64,000 nucleotides of DNA, taken from Lunularia cruciata (lineage: Eukaryota > Streptophyta > Marchantiopsida > Lunulariales > Lunulariaceae). Within the stretch, counting starts at the first letter, position 1. Every line of letters begins with the position of its first letter. Both the position numbers and the translations under genes were made by a program. A model generated the notes under the pieces. It did not search any database. It was not told the origin of the DNA and saw only the letters and a list, made by a program, of their open reading frames with translations. Where the stretch lies: assembly GCA_948567375.1 (NCBI GenBank), contig OX419762.1, forward strand, positions 34,477,465-34,541,464. Direction: 5' to 3'. Positions 38,180-48,616 of this stretch are shown here, in pieces.

Positions 38180-38900
38180 ACCCTCAAGATTACCACCTAA
38201 AAGGCGAGTAGATCACAAAATAGAGACACTCCCGGGGAAGACACCTCCTTGTAAGGCCCCATATCGCCTATCACCTCATGAGTTGGAGGAGTGTAAGACT
38301 CAAATCGAGGAGATGCTACAGAAAGGGTTCGTCCAACCTAGCGTATCACCATATGGGGCTCCTGTCTTGTTTGTGAAGAAGAAGGATGGTACAATGCGCA
38401 TGTGCATTGACTATCGGGGTCTGAATCAGCAAACAGTGAAGAACAAATACCCCTTACCTCGCATGGATGACCTGTTTGATCAACTCCATGGAGCGAGGTA
38501 CTTCACCAAACTGGACTTGCGGAGCGGTTACAATCAAATCCAAATTGTAGAGGAGGATGTGTACAAAATTGCCTTTTGAACCAAGTATGGCCACTTTGAG
38601 TACCTTGTGATGCCTTTTGGCCTCACCAATGCGCCTACCACTTTCATGAGCCTAATGAATGACATATTTCGTCCATACTTGGATAAGTCTGTTAATGTCT
38701 TCTTGGATGATATCTTAGTATATAGTAGCACGATGACAGAACACAAACAACATCTACAAGAGGTCCTCCAGATTCTAAGACAGAATCAGTTGTACGCCAA
38801 ATTCTCAAAGTGTGAGTTTGGCAAGTCTGAAGTAGACTACTTAGGGCATAGAGTAAGTGCAGAGGGCATTCAAGTATTGACAGATAAAATAGAGGTCATT
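38180..38900 (+). pseudogene. Reverse transcriptase region of element B
   Basis: Clear Ty3/Gypsy RT. It contains [55 protein letters not shown] and the catalytic box [10 protein letters not shown], then [10 protein letters not shown]-type sequence and [11 protein letters not shown]. It copies element RNA into DNA. Nearly whole in this copy. Confidence 0.9.
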
Positions 38901-39089
38901 CAAAAATGGAGTGCCCCAGAAGATCAAACTCAACTTAAGAGCTTTTTGGGGTTGACGGGATTCTATCGTAGATTTGTCAAGGACTTCTCCAAGGTTGCAC
39001 AGCCTTTAACGACACTACTTGGCAAGGGGAAGAAGTGGACATGGGGAACTGCACAAGAGTTGGCCTTTCAAGAATTGAAGGCCGCCTTG

Positions 39090-39490
39090 CTACATGCACC
39101 AATCTTGAAGTGGTATGACCCAATACGTCCAATCAAGTTGGCTACGGATGCATCAAGCGTAGCAATAGGAGCAGTCCTACAACAAGAGTGGCATGACGGA
39201 TGGCATCCAATTGCATATTTCTCTCGAAAGTTGTTACCGGCAGAGCGCAACTACCACACCATAGAACGAGAAGAGCTGGCCATCGTTCTAGCAACCAAGC
39301 ATTGGAAGCACTACCTGGGCAAGAAGGCATTTGTAGTAGAGACAGACCACAAACCTCTAGTCTATCTCGAGACACAGAAGGATCTATCTCGTCGCCAAAT
39401 TTGGTGGGTAGAGTGGCGACAATGCTTCAACATGACAATCACCTACGTGGAAGGTAAGAAGCAACTTGCAGATGCATTCACCCGCATGCC
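39090..39490 (+). pseudogene. RNase H region of element B
   Basis: Motifs in order: [60 protein letters not shown] and ADAFTR. This is the RNase H that follows RT in Gypsy elements and removes the RNA strand. Confidence 0.9.
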
Positions 39491-39639
39491 AATGGCCAAC
39501 AACTTGGCGGTAGAGGTTAAGATTAACCCTGAATTCTGGCAAGAGATTCTAGCTGTTACAAAAACTGATCCACAGATTGTAGAAGCGCGTCCAAAGGTGT
39601 CACCAGCACCCAAGGACTCACCTTTTGGGAGGACCAATT

Positions 39640-40480
39640 GTGGATCCCAAATGTCCCAGAATTACACACCACCATTCTAGCGGAATGTCATGATTTGGCC
39701 ATTGCAGCTCATGTCGGAGTGGACAAGACCTTGGAGGCAGTCAAGCGCCATTACTATTGGCCCAAGATGAGCAACGACGTGATGGACTATGTGCGTAGCT
39801 GCCTACTTTGTCAACAGAACAAAGCTTCTAATCAAGCTCCTGCAGGGCTCCTTCAACCTCTTCCCACTCCTACCCAACGTTGGGAACAAGTGAGTATGGA
39901 TCTCGTCTGTGAACTACCCAAGACCACCTCAGGGTTTGACTCCATTGTGGTCTTTGTGGACCGGCTCAGCAAAATATTTCATGTACGCCCTACCACCAAG
40001 GAGGTGATCGCTCCACAACTAGCTCAACTATACTTAGATGCAGTCTTTGCTCACCATGGCTTGTCTAGAGTACTCATCACCGATAGAGGCACCCAATTCA
40101 CTAGTTTGTTTTGGCGAACACTCTTTGGTTTCTTCAAAACCAAGTTAGTCATGTCTACAGCTTACCACCCACAAACAGATGGCCAAACAGAGCGGGCTAA
40201 TCATATGATTGAAGACATGTTACGCGGCTTCACCTTAGAAGAGCAAGAGAGGTGGGACACCCTACTACTGTTGGTGGAATTTGCTTACAACAATTCAGTG
40301 AATGCCTCCATCCAGGTCACTCCGTTCTTCCTCATGTATGGTGAGCATCCCTTCACACCTTCTAGCTTGATGAAGATCCGTCCAGTGACTACCAAGGTTG
40401 ATGCAGTCAACACATTTGTTTCTAGAATCCAACAAGGTGTGGAGAGCGCCAAGCACAGGTTACAGATTGCGCAAAATCGA
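39640..40480 (+). pseudogene. Integrase core of element B
   Basis: The HHCC zinc-binding part is visible as HDLAIAAHVGVDKTLEA and then CLLCQQNK. The catalytic core follows with SMDLVCELPK, ITDRGTQFTS and YHPQTDGQTERANH, giving the D, D and E positions. It inserts the DNA copy into the host genome. A basic C-terminal part (WLSTTNL, RKLRPRFIGPF) follows at about 40540-40620. Confidence 0.9.
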
Positions 40481-40774
40481 CAAAAGTAGTATGCTGATGC
40501 ACACCGTAGGCACATGGAGTTCAATGTTGGGGATCAAGTGTGGCTATCGACAACCAACCTCACATTAGTTGGATCTCGCAAGCTCAGACCTCGTTTTATT
40601 GGGCCTTTCTCGATTCTTCGTCGCATCGGCGCTGTGGCCTATCACCTTGAGCTACCACCACACATGAAGATCCATCCAGTGTTCCATGTCTCCCTATTAC
40701 ACAGATATGCTCCCCGATCAGGCCAAGGTACTTCCACACAGGACATTCGACCTTGTCCGACAATCATTGATGGC

Positions 40775-40930
40775 ACAGAGGAATATGAAGTGGAGCGGAT
40801 TCTCCAAAAGCGCATGCGTGGTACTCGCCATCCGCGGGTGGAATATCTAGTACAATGGAAAGGTTACCCCCTCTATGAAGCAACCTGGGAACTTGCTGCC
40901 AATTTGGCACATGCACCGGTGTTGGTGCAA
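40775..40930 (+). pseudogene. Chromodomain at integrase C terminus of element B
   Basis: EYEVERILQKR, then VEYLVQWKGYPLYEATWE, the typical chromodomain core with aromatic residues that read methylated histone tails. In chromoviruses this module is thought to steer integration to heterochromatin. It defines the clade of element B. Confidence 0.9.
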
Positions 40931-40970
40931 GCATTTGAGCAACAATTGCACAACGAGGACGTTGCGTCTT

Positions 40971-40983
40971 AAAAGGAGGGAGG
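40971..40983 (+). promoter_or_regulatory. Polypurine tract of element B
   Basis: AAAAGGAGGGAGG ends two bases before the 3' LTR and primes plus-strand synthesis in this family. Confidence 0.9.
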
Positions 40984-40985
40984 TC

Positions 40986-41726
40986 TGTAATACCAAGGGT
41001 TAGCCATATGATCTAGATGTGAAATTTGGTTTGGTAACATCTAGAATGATGTTATACATGATGGTCAAAATAGATCAGATAGAAGTATCACCAAAAGAGT
41101 ACTTCTACTAATAGGGCAGAAACCGAAATAGACTTGAGAACCTTAGAACCAATAGCTAGACATATGATTTAAAGGTGAGAATTGGTTTGGTAACATCTGG
41201 AAGGATGTTACACATGATGGATTAAACAGATCAGAAAGAGTTATCACCAAAAGGGGACTTCTACTAATAGAGTAGGAACCGAAATATGCCTGAAATCCTT
41301 GAAGGCAATTTCGGAGGCCTAAACGGATGAATTAGGCCTCAAAAATGTGCAGATTCCCCCCCCCCCCAACAGAGGAAAGGCTGGCCTTCCCTCCCCCTGG
41401 TTTGTCTCGTCGAGAGCTTTCCAACGGTACCTTACTCATGTGATTTTGAGATTCCTACAGGAAGATTCCCTAAAAGATTCCCTCCGGTCAAAGCTCGTTT
41501 GACCAACCAGATAAGACCTAGACCAGACAGGTCACCCATCCAAGTAAGTAATCCAAGGGTGGAGCTTGCTGACATGTCACCTATCTGTGTCCCTAATCCT
41601 ATGGTGGAGCTTCCTTGGAGGAGATCCTCTTTGTCTTTATAATAAAGAGAAGGTGCTCCCTTGGGGCATCGAATGTTGAGTGTGCAATTTGTGTTTTCTC
41701 TCTTCTCTTGTCCTTGGAGTATTACA
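40986..41726 (+). repeat. 3' LTR of element B
   Basis: 741 bp, nearly identical to the 5' LTR and ending GAGTATTACA. It is followed directly by CTAGA, the second copy of the target duplication. Confidence 0.95.
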
Positions 41727-42060
41727 CTAGACCACATCCTTGTTGATGATATCTTGGATTTTGGGCGGCAATCTCTAACAGTGGTAGTGGCTGATAGGTC
41801 ACCTATGGCAGTGGTGAACCTAGTTGGACAACCTAGAGCCACATTTCCCACACTCATGAGTTTCTTGGGCTCTCATGCTTTTTGAGAGGGAGGACTTGGA
41901 CTTGTTTGGGACTCACGGTTAAAGCAGTTGGTGGAGCCTAAAGTTGATGAGAGAGAGTGGGTGATAGGTTTTCACACCAGTATTACTACTGTTTTTGTAG
42001 TGTAAGAGGCATCCAGGTGTCAAGTGTTAGGTCAAGCTATGGACTTGAATTGTTTAACCT
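41727..42060 (+). pseudogene. Cytosine-5 DNA methyltransferase domain of element C1 (C-terminal part)
   Basis: Continues the domain interrupted by element B. It reads VDDILDFGRQSLTVVVADR, then VNLVGQPRATFPTLMSF and, near 41955-42050, EREWVIGF followed by LGQAMDLNCLT. The last two fit motifs IX-X of C5-methyltransferases (a GF word, then a Gly-Asn/Gln-Ala-type helix that completes the SAM pocket). Position and wording match the end expected for the part before 35515. Confidence 0.65.
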
Positions 42061-42429
42061 AGATTGTGAGCCTTAGCTTGGCAAAGCAGCATATGATGCA
42101 CTTGATAGGCATCACCACTCGGACACTTGTGAGCCCTATGCCTATCGAGACAATTCAAGCACATGTTGGGAGAAATGGACCAAGTGGACATGGTATTCTT
42201 GGGACATAGCCAATAGCTACTAGGGAGAGTGATCTACTTGGAGTCCATCTAGGTGAGCATGAGCTACTTGGATTACATCCTTGGTCCACTTGGGATGCGG
42301 CTAGAGGACGTGTGGAGCTTGTTGCTAGAGTGGAGGGAGTTTTTCACATAGACTTTAGGACCTCTAGTAGTTGGGAGTATGACACTACTGCCCCCAAGGG
42401 CATAGTGTAGCAGCCAGTCAGTACGTCTT

Positions 42430-43860
42430 CCACTCCTATGACAGTTAAAGAGGATACTTGGGAGCCAGATCTTGGACCCAAGTTTACAAGAGAGGAAAGA
42501 TGGAGAGTTTGGAGGTTCTTGAGGAGCTATACAAGTTGTTTTGCCTTCATTATGAAGGATTTGGGTGCTCTGAAAGAACGTGGTATATGGATTGAGTTGA
42601 ATAGCAATACCCCAGTTTTTCAATGTCCTTATTGCTATAATGACATGGAGAGGACATTGATTGAGAGCCAGAGTAGAGACCTTTTTGAGGCTGGTTTGGT
42701 AGAGATCTCACATGGAGAGTATGCATTAGCTACAGTGATGCCAATAAAGAAGGATATGCATGGAAACTACATAGATAGGCGGATGTGTGGAGATTATCGT
42801 CCTATCAACCAACAGACTAGGGCTGATTGGTATGCCATGCCTACACCAGAGGATGTTTTTGATGCAATTGGGCATGCAAAGGTCTTCCATACTTTGGATC
42901 TTTCAGAAGGATATCATCAGTTGCCGATCAAGGAGGAGGATAAGTCCAAGACAACATTTTGGGCTATTGATCCTCACGGCAAGGATGTGTTATATTAGTG
43001 GAGGTTCTTACAATTTGGGTTAAAGAATGCTCTTGCTGAGTTCTAGAGGATCATTGATAGGATCCTAGCTGGATTGGATTTCACTCAGTGCTATATTGAT
43101 GAAATTTTAGTCTATAGCACTATTATGGAGGAGCATGAGAGACAATTGTTGGAGGTGTTTGAGAGGTTGAGATCTCATGGACTCAAATTACAACTTGAGA
43201 AGTGTAGATTCTTCCATGAGCAGGTTGAGTATTTGGGTTACACTATCTACCCTAGAAGACTTGGTTTTTAGTATCCCAAGGTGGAGGCTATTGCACATAT
43301 TCCTCAACCTACGGATGTGAGCAGAGTGCGATCATTCCCTGGGTTGGCAAATTTCTATCCCTGCTATGTTAGAGGATTTAATGCCATTTCCAAGGCCTTG
43401 ACAAAGATGACCAAGCTTACATAAGAGTGGTCTTGGGGACATGAGCAGGAGAGGGCTTTTGTGGAGCTCAAGGAGAGGTTGACATTTGTTCCTATTTTGA
43501 GGAGACCGATCAAAGGATGATCATGTTTTGGTTCATATTGATTGGAGTATGTTGGGGCTTGGAGCAATTCTCACCCATCATGATGATGAGGGGAAGGAGT
43601 TTGTGGTGGCCTATGCTACTCGCTCCAACAATTCAGGGGAGGTGAAGTATAGTTCATATGAGGGAGAGTGTTTGGCAACAGTTTGGGCAATAGCACATTT
43701 TTTATGTTACCTATTTGGTAACCCCTTCACTCTCATCACTGATCATCAACCGCTGAAGTGGTTGATGGAGTTCAACAAGCTTCTAGTGAAGCTTGCACAA
43801 TGGGCTCTTATTTTATAGGAGTATGATTTCACGGTTGTTCATAGACCTAGAGTGGTGAAC
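42430..43860 (+). pseudogene. Reverse transcriptase and RNase H region of element C1
   Basis: RT: RRMCGDYRPINQQTRADWY, FHTLDLSEGYHQLPIKEEDK and the catalytic box YIDEILVYS near 43090-43120, then LEKCRFFHEQVEYLGY. RNase H: VHIDWSMLGLGAILTHHD near 43530-43580, YSSYEGECLATVWAI, and ITDHQPLKWLME near 43735-43770. The wording differs clearly from element B, so C belongs to another Gypsy lineage. Broken. Confidence 0.85.
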
Positions 43861-44269
43861 CGTGATGCAGATGGGTTGAGTAGAAACCCATGTCCCAACC
43901 AGCAGATCAAACTAGAGCACATTGGCATGGTGAGATAAATGAGGAGATGGTGTTAGGTTGGTATGCATTGGCCCTTTTGTGTATATTTTCTGAGGCTTTG
44001 GTGGTATCTCTCTCAATGCATACAAGAGGAGTTATTGAGGTCATAGATCCAAAGAGTGAAGATATTGGTACATTTCAGCAAGACATTCATGGTGATGTCT
44101 TAGTGATGGACTATCTTTGCACTGGTTCTGTGGGTGGCATAGTTGGGGCCAAGGAAAGAGATGACGTCCTTGAGCAAACCAGACAATTCAGATTGGAGGG
44201 CAGACACTTTTTGCGTGTATGGGAGGATAGTAGAGTGCGAGTAGTACCACTTCCATCTCAAAGACCACA

Positions 44270-45120
44270 ATTGGTCTGTCATGCTTGTGAGGAGCTAGGA
44301 GATTTTAGAGTAAAGCATACATGTAGCTTACTCCATAGTCATTATTGGTGGTGTGGTATGCAAACTTAGGTACAATAGTTTGTTGCCAAATGTGGGGTTT
44401 GTGATTGAGTTAGAGCATCATTCAATGCTTCTATGCCATAATTCCACCCATTACCTACCATGGGATTGGGTTACCGTTAGAGTTTGGACTTCATTGGACC
44501 TTTACCGCTGACTGTGAGACATCATCGATATGTTTTGGTGATGGTGGAGCACTTCTCCAATTGGATTGAGTTGGTGGCACTTCTTGACAAGTCTAATGAA
44601 GGGACAACTTACTCATTCTTGGATCAAGTTCTTAGTCATTTTGGTGCACCAGCTGAGATTTTGGCTGATCAGGGTATAGAATTCTTGGTGGAGTTTCAAG
44701 TTTTGTGTGACAAGGCTTTGATTGATCATCGTACTACATCCCGAGATCACCTTAAGGCAGATGGCTTAGCAAAGAGAGTGGTTCAGACGGTGAAGAAAGG
44801 ATTGCAAAAGTGTGTTTTGTTGAGAGGCCACTTGGGAGATTGGGATCTCCAATTACCTTGGTTGGCCATGGGCTATCAATTCAGCCGGCAAGCCTCCTTA
44901 GCATCCTTCTTTCCTTACTTCCTACTCTATGGACAAGATCCAGATTTACCTACAACCATTTGTAGAGATGCTACTATAGTTTTGGACTTGGATGATCCAC
45001 ATGTATGGATGAACGCATGTTCTTGGTGGGTAGAGATCTTTTGGAGAGTGATGCAGATGGCCTTTGAGAACTTGACAATTGCTCAGCATAGAGATATCTT
45101 ACGCTATGCTACCATTTGAG
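44270..45120 (+). pseudogene. Integrase region of element C1
   Basis: A zinc-binding part with CHACEELGDF and LLHSHYWWCGMQ (about 44278-44366) is followed by the catalytic core: MDFIGPLPLTVRHHRYVLV, APAEILADQGIEF and a segment ending DGLAKRVVQTVKKGLQKC. The core is shorter-worded than in element B. It is followed not by a chromodomain but by an RVCEV / DHVRNCAPCYLPNIDG linker and a PHD finger. Broken. Confidence 0.8.
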
Positions 45121-45380
45121 GAGGTTATAGACCCTCAATCCATCAATTTTATCTAGGGAACTATGTACATCTACAATAGATAACACCGATGACACTTGAT
45201 GTTTCAATAGGCCATATTATCTTGAGAGTGTGTGAGGTTTTTCTATTTGGAGTTCTTGTGTTGGAAGGACGTGATGGTGTTGTTTGGAAGGATCATGTGC
45301 GTAATTGTGCACCATGCTACCTCCCAAACATTGATGGTACTATGGACCCAAGCTTGGCAATTGTATGTGTAGGCTTGAGG

Positions 45381-45515
45381 TGTATGTTATGTGGCTCTTT
45401 TGATGGAGCTACTACTATGTTAGTGTGTGATAATTGTTCAAGAGGATGGCATATGGCATGTATGACTCCTTCCCTCACAATGGTTCCTTAGGGACAGTGG
45501 TTATGTTCTAGATGT
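45381..45515 (+). pseudogene. PHD finger after integrase of element C1
   Basis: The plus strand reads CMLCGSFDGATTMLVCDNC, then SRGWHMACMTPSL, a short gap, and QWLCSRC. Spacing gives Cys4-His-Cys3 with GWH and WLC, the signature of a PHD zinc finger. PHD fingers bind histone H3 tails, methylated or not. At the C terminus of an integrase it would take the place a chromodomain holds in element B. Confidence 0.8.
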
Positions 45516-45798
45516 ACTTGACCTATAGCTAGTTTATTCTTTATTAGGTATAGATTATAGATAGGCAACTAACGATGGGGCTCCATAGCACCTGGTCTTT
45601 TGATATTTGCCCATCATAAGGTATACCATATACTTGGAGTAAATGGCTATTTGTAGTTAGAGGGACCTAACCGCCAACTAAGGAGGCAATTGTGGCACTT
45701 TTGAGTCTATGTACAACTTATGTATGAGTTGTGCTTCTATAGTGTATGATCTTGACACCAATGTATATTGTGTGACAATGTATGTATGCACGACAACT

Positions 45799-46226
45799 TT
45801 CATGCCATTTGTAGTGTTGCATCTAGATTGCTGACACTAGAGTTGCAGTGATAGTAGTTAGAGGTATTTTAGCAATTTCCTTTAGACTACTTTCCGACAA
45901 TCAAATTTTTTGTTTGGGATATTGACTTCACGGTGAGGCCCACCGTCACTTTGCACCATTTGCACCATTGAGTGTGTCGTCAGTAAGACCATTAGGATTT
46001 CAGACCTAGCTCAAGTCCAAGGGTATATTTTCAAAGTGCAACTCCAAAGAGCTCACTCCTCTGATGTTGAGCCTTTGAGTTCTTGGCTATGGTGGATAGA
46101 GGCCATTGAGTGTCACTTGGATTCTTTTAGCTAAAGTGGGTGTGGCTTGATTGTAATTAGTGCTTAGTTGTTGGCAGTTTATAGAATGATAGATCAAGTA
46201 CTGATTTGAGTTGAGTTGATTTGAGA
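45799..46226 (+). repeat. 3' LTR of element C1 (partial)
   Basis: Matches the 5' LTR from about its first bases (CATTTGTAGTGTTGCATC) to GATTTGAG at 46226. It then changes to sequence resembling the stretch before the LTR (compare 45722-45798 with 46232-46311, sharing GTGTATGAT, CAATGTATG and CGCACGAC). Confidence 0.7.
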
Positions 46227-48345
46227 TTATGTATGACTTATATGTGAGTTATGCTTTTGTAGTGTATGATGTTGACAACAATGTATGTTGTATAACAATG
46301 TATGTACGCACGACATATGTAATAGAATTTGAACCTTGGATTTTTGGTTCTTAGATTGGTACCATAGCCAACTTATCCATCCTCACTTGTTGTCTTAAAA
46401 GTTGGTGGACTCCTATCTATACATATGTTGCTTTAGCTAGAAAGGACATTTGATCTCATTCTTGGTGATCTTGGCAATAGAAGAGTAGATAGATGTTACT
46501 CTTATGTCAAATGCCCAATGGTAATAGTGTTAATTTAATTGGACTTGTGACATAGAGGATTCTTATTAAGACTTCTTGTGGTTAGACCCCATCCATTCTC
46601 TACTTCCTATTTGTGCATCATGTTTATGTGAGATGCCTTGATGTTTAGAGTAATGGTGCTCTAGTGTGCTCCCAATAATGAAACTTGAGTAATGACCAAT
46701 CAAACTATATATGTTTTTCTCCAATGAGGTAGAAAGTGATGACATGCAAATTATAAGAGTCCATGTTACAGTGCAAAGATATAGGTTTCCATTTCTCTTA
46801 GTGTAGTTATCATGGTTAAAGTTACATTAGTAGGTAGTGTTTGGATATTGATAGCACTTGGGTATGGTTCTTGGTGGTTAGGATTGCAATTTGAGTACAT
46901 AGTCATAATAATGTTCACCAAGGATTCCAAAGGAAATTTTACTACAATATGCAATGGGTAAACATGGCATAGCACTCAATATTAGCTTGTATCTCAAGTC
47001 TCAATGAAAGAAGAGATTGATTTTAATTTGAAGTTTGACACAAGACTTGATTCAATTGAGAGTGCACATGGTGTGTCTGCACCATTGTTCTGGACATAGA
47101 CACAATTTATAGAGCCTCTTAAGGTCCCAAGTGCTACTTTGATATAGTGTGTACTATTGAGTTAGATAATTTCATCTAGGAGTTTGATAGTTGGTATGAT
47201 CTATAGTAGATATGGAACCCAAATTTTTTCATACCTTTCATGATATGGAAGTGTTGTCTCAACACTTGGGGAGTACACCAATTGATGAATATCATGAGTT
47301 CTAAGGAGATTAAACTATAGAAATATTATTGATCTCAAAACTACATCTCCATCACTTTAGGTTTGATTTCTAGAGGTATATCAACAATACCCGCAAGTTC
47401 TACCTCTAGTAGCATTGGTGTATCCAAAGGAGATGCACTAGTTAGAGATAATGTTACTCCAAGTGGAGGTATAATTGCATGAGGAGGTGTACTATTAGGG
47501 TTAAGGTGAAGTTCTTCTACTACTTGAAGCAAAACTACCAAGGAGTTTGGATTGCAAGAGTTCCAGCAAGACATACACTTGTATAAGATGGTTGATTAGT
47601 TTCACTCAAAGAGTTACTAAAGCCCAAGTAGTCCAATTCAAGTATGGGATATTAGACAAAGAGTTATAACATAGAGTACGTGATGTTATGTTGTTGCAAG
47701 CTATGTCACCAACTTTGTTGATGATCTTTGGTTTAGCAGAGCATATTAAGCTCAACGTGGTGGAAGAAAGAGTGATGACATCTAGATTTGGTAAAAAGAA
47801 CTCATCCATAGTTATATTTATTCTAGAGCGCAATAGAGTGCACCACACCATGTTTGCTTTCAAGCATCAGTGAACAACCTCAATCTTATGGAGCAAGTGG
47901 AGGGCCTAGTGCACCTAGACCCTTACCCTCGTTTTTTGCTTACCAATAGCCAATGAGTCATGGTGTTGCTTGTTGGGCTTGTGGTGGACCTCAATACAAA
48001 AGAGAGTGCAACCCAAGGTAGTGAGCATGGTATCTTTAGTGCCCCTTAGCTGGCCAAAAGATAGTGTGATCCTTGCCATAGATTTAGTCATTATTGTGAC
48101 TAATAGATGCTTTGACTTACACTTGGAGTTGCAAAGTGGTAAGATGGCTATGACAAGTCATAGAGGAGTCCCGAGTCATGTAGGATAAGGTGGTAGAGAT
48201 GGTGGTAGAGGATTTGCACTTTACTAGTGTTTTGGTTGGTTGCCACACTTTGTGAGAGTAGAGATGATACGGTTCTTACTTTTAGAGTAGAGGTAGTTGA
48301 TGGTGGAGCCTACTTGGTTGAGGAGCATGGGATGTATTTGGCCAC

Positions 48346-48347
48346 TA
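48346..48347 (+). repeat. TA target duplication of pogo element, left
   Basis: TA before the element, repeated at 52301-52302. Joining the outside sequences gives GGCCAC-TA-GTGGCTTATGG, which follows the intact C1 text around 34033-34050. Confidence 0.75.
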
Positions 48348-48411
48348 AAGTAGAACCTATCTAAACTAATACTACTAGGACTAGGGATTGACTATTAGTT
48401 TTTAGAGGTTA

Positions 48412-48530
48412 TTACATTAGATAGGGTGACCCATATGATTAAATTAATTGATTTTTGATTTGATTGATTTTACATTAGACAAGGTGACCCATATGATTAA
48501 ATTAATTGATTTTTTTTATTAGGGAGATAA
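48412..48530 (+). repeat. Subterminal 58-bp direct repeat of the pogo element
   Basis: ACATTAGA begins at 48414 and 48472. Both units continue with GGTGACCCATATGATTAAAT and TAATTGATTTTT. Subterminal repeats are common transposase-binding sites, which is inference here. Confidence 0.75.
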
Positions 48531-48616
48531 TTTTGCAACTCAAGACCACCCCAAAATCAGTCTAAACCCATCCCAAAAACACACCATAAACACACTACAA
48601 CCATACCATCACCACC

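Larger units (their letters stand above)
35516..41726 (+). mobile_element. Element B: young chromodomain Ty3/Gypsy element (chromovirus), nearly whole
   Basis: A 6.2-kb element with both LTRs (737 and 741 bp), a perfect tRNA-Met primer site, a polypurine tract, a full set of gag and pol domains and a perfect 5-bp target duplication CTAGA. By eye the LTRs differ at about six positions plus the length of one C-run, under 1%, so the insertion is recent. The coding region has roughly five or six breaks, few for this window. Its C-terminal chromodomain places it in the chromoviruses. It is inserted inside the methyltransferase domain of C1. A solo LTR of the same family sits at 52638-53372 in C2. 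Confidence 0.95.
30579..46226 (+). mobile_element. Element C1: Ty3/Gypsy element with DNA methyltransferase and PHD finger (old, broken)
   Basis: About 9.4 kb without the nested element B. Parts in order: 5' LTR (30579 to about 31230 or beyond), gag (about 32050-33650), protease (about 34180-34480), cytosine-5 DNA methyltransferase (about 34900-35515 and 41727-42060, split by element B), RT (about 42430-43300), RNase H (about 43500-43860), integrase (about 44270-45120), PHD finger (45381-45515), 3' LTR (about 45799-46226). The RT motif IDEILVYS and the pol order show Ty3/Gypsy. It is old, with dozens of breaks, although each domain is readable. The 3' LTR runs at 46227 into sequence resembling the region before a C LTR, which suggests recombination between C copies. 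C LTR fragments at 24960 and 27140 show the family has been active here repeatedly. Confidence 0.85.
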
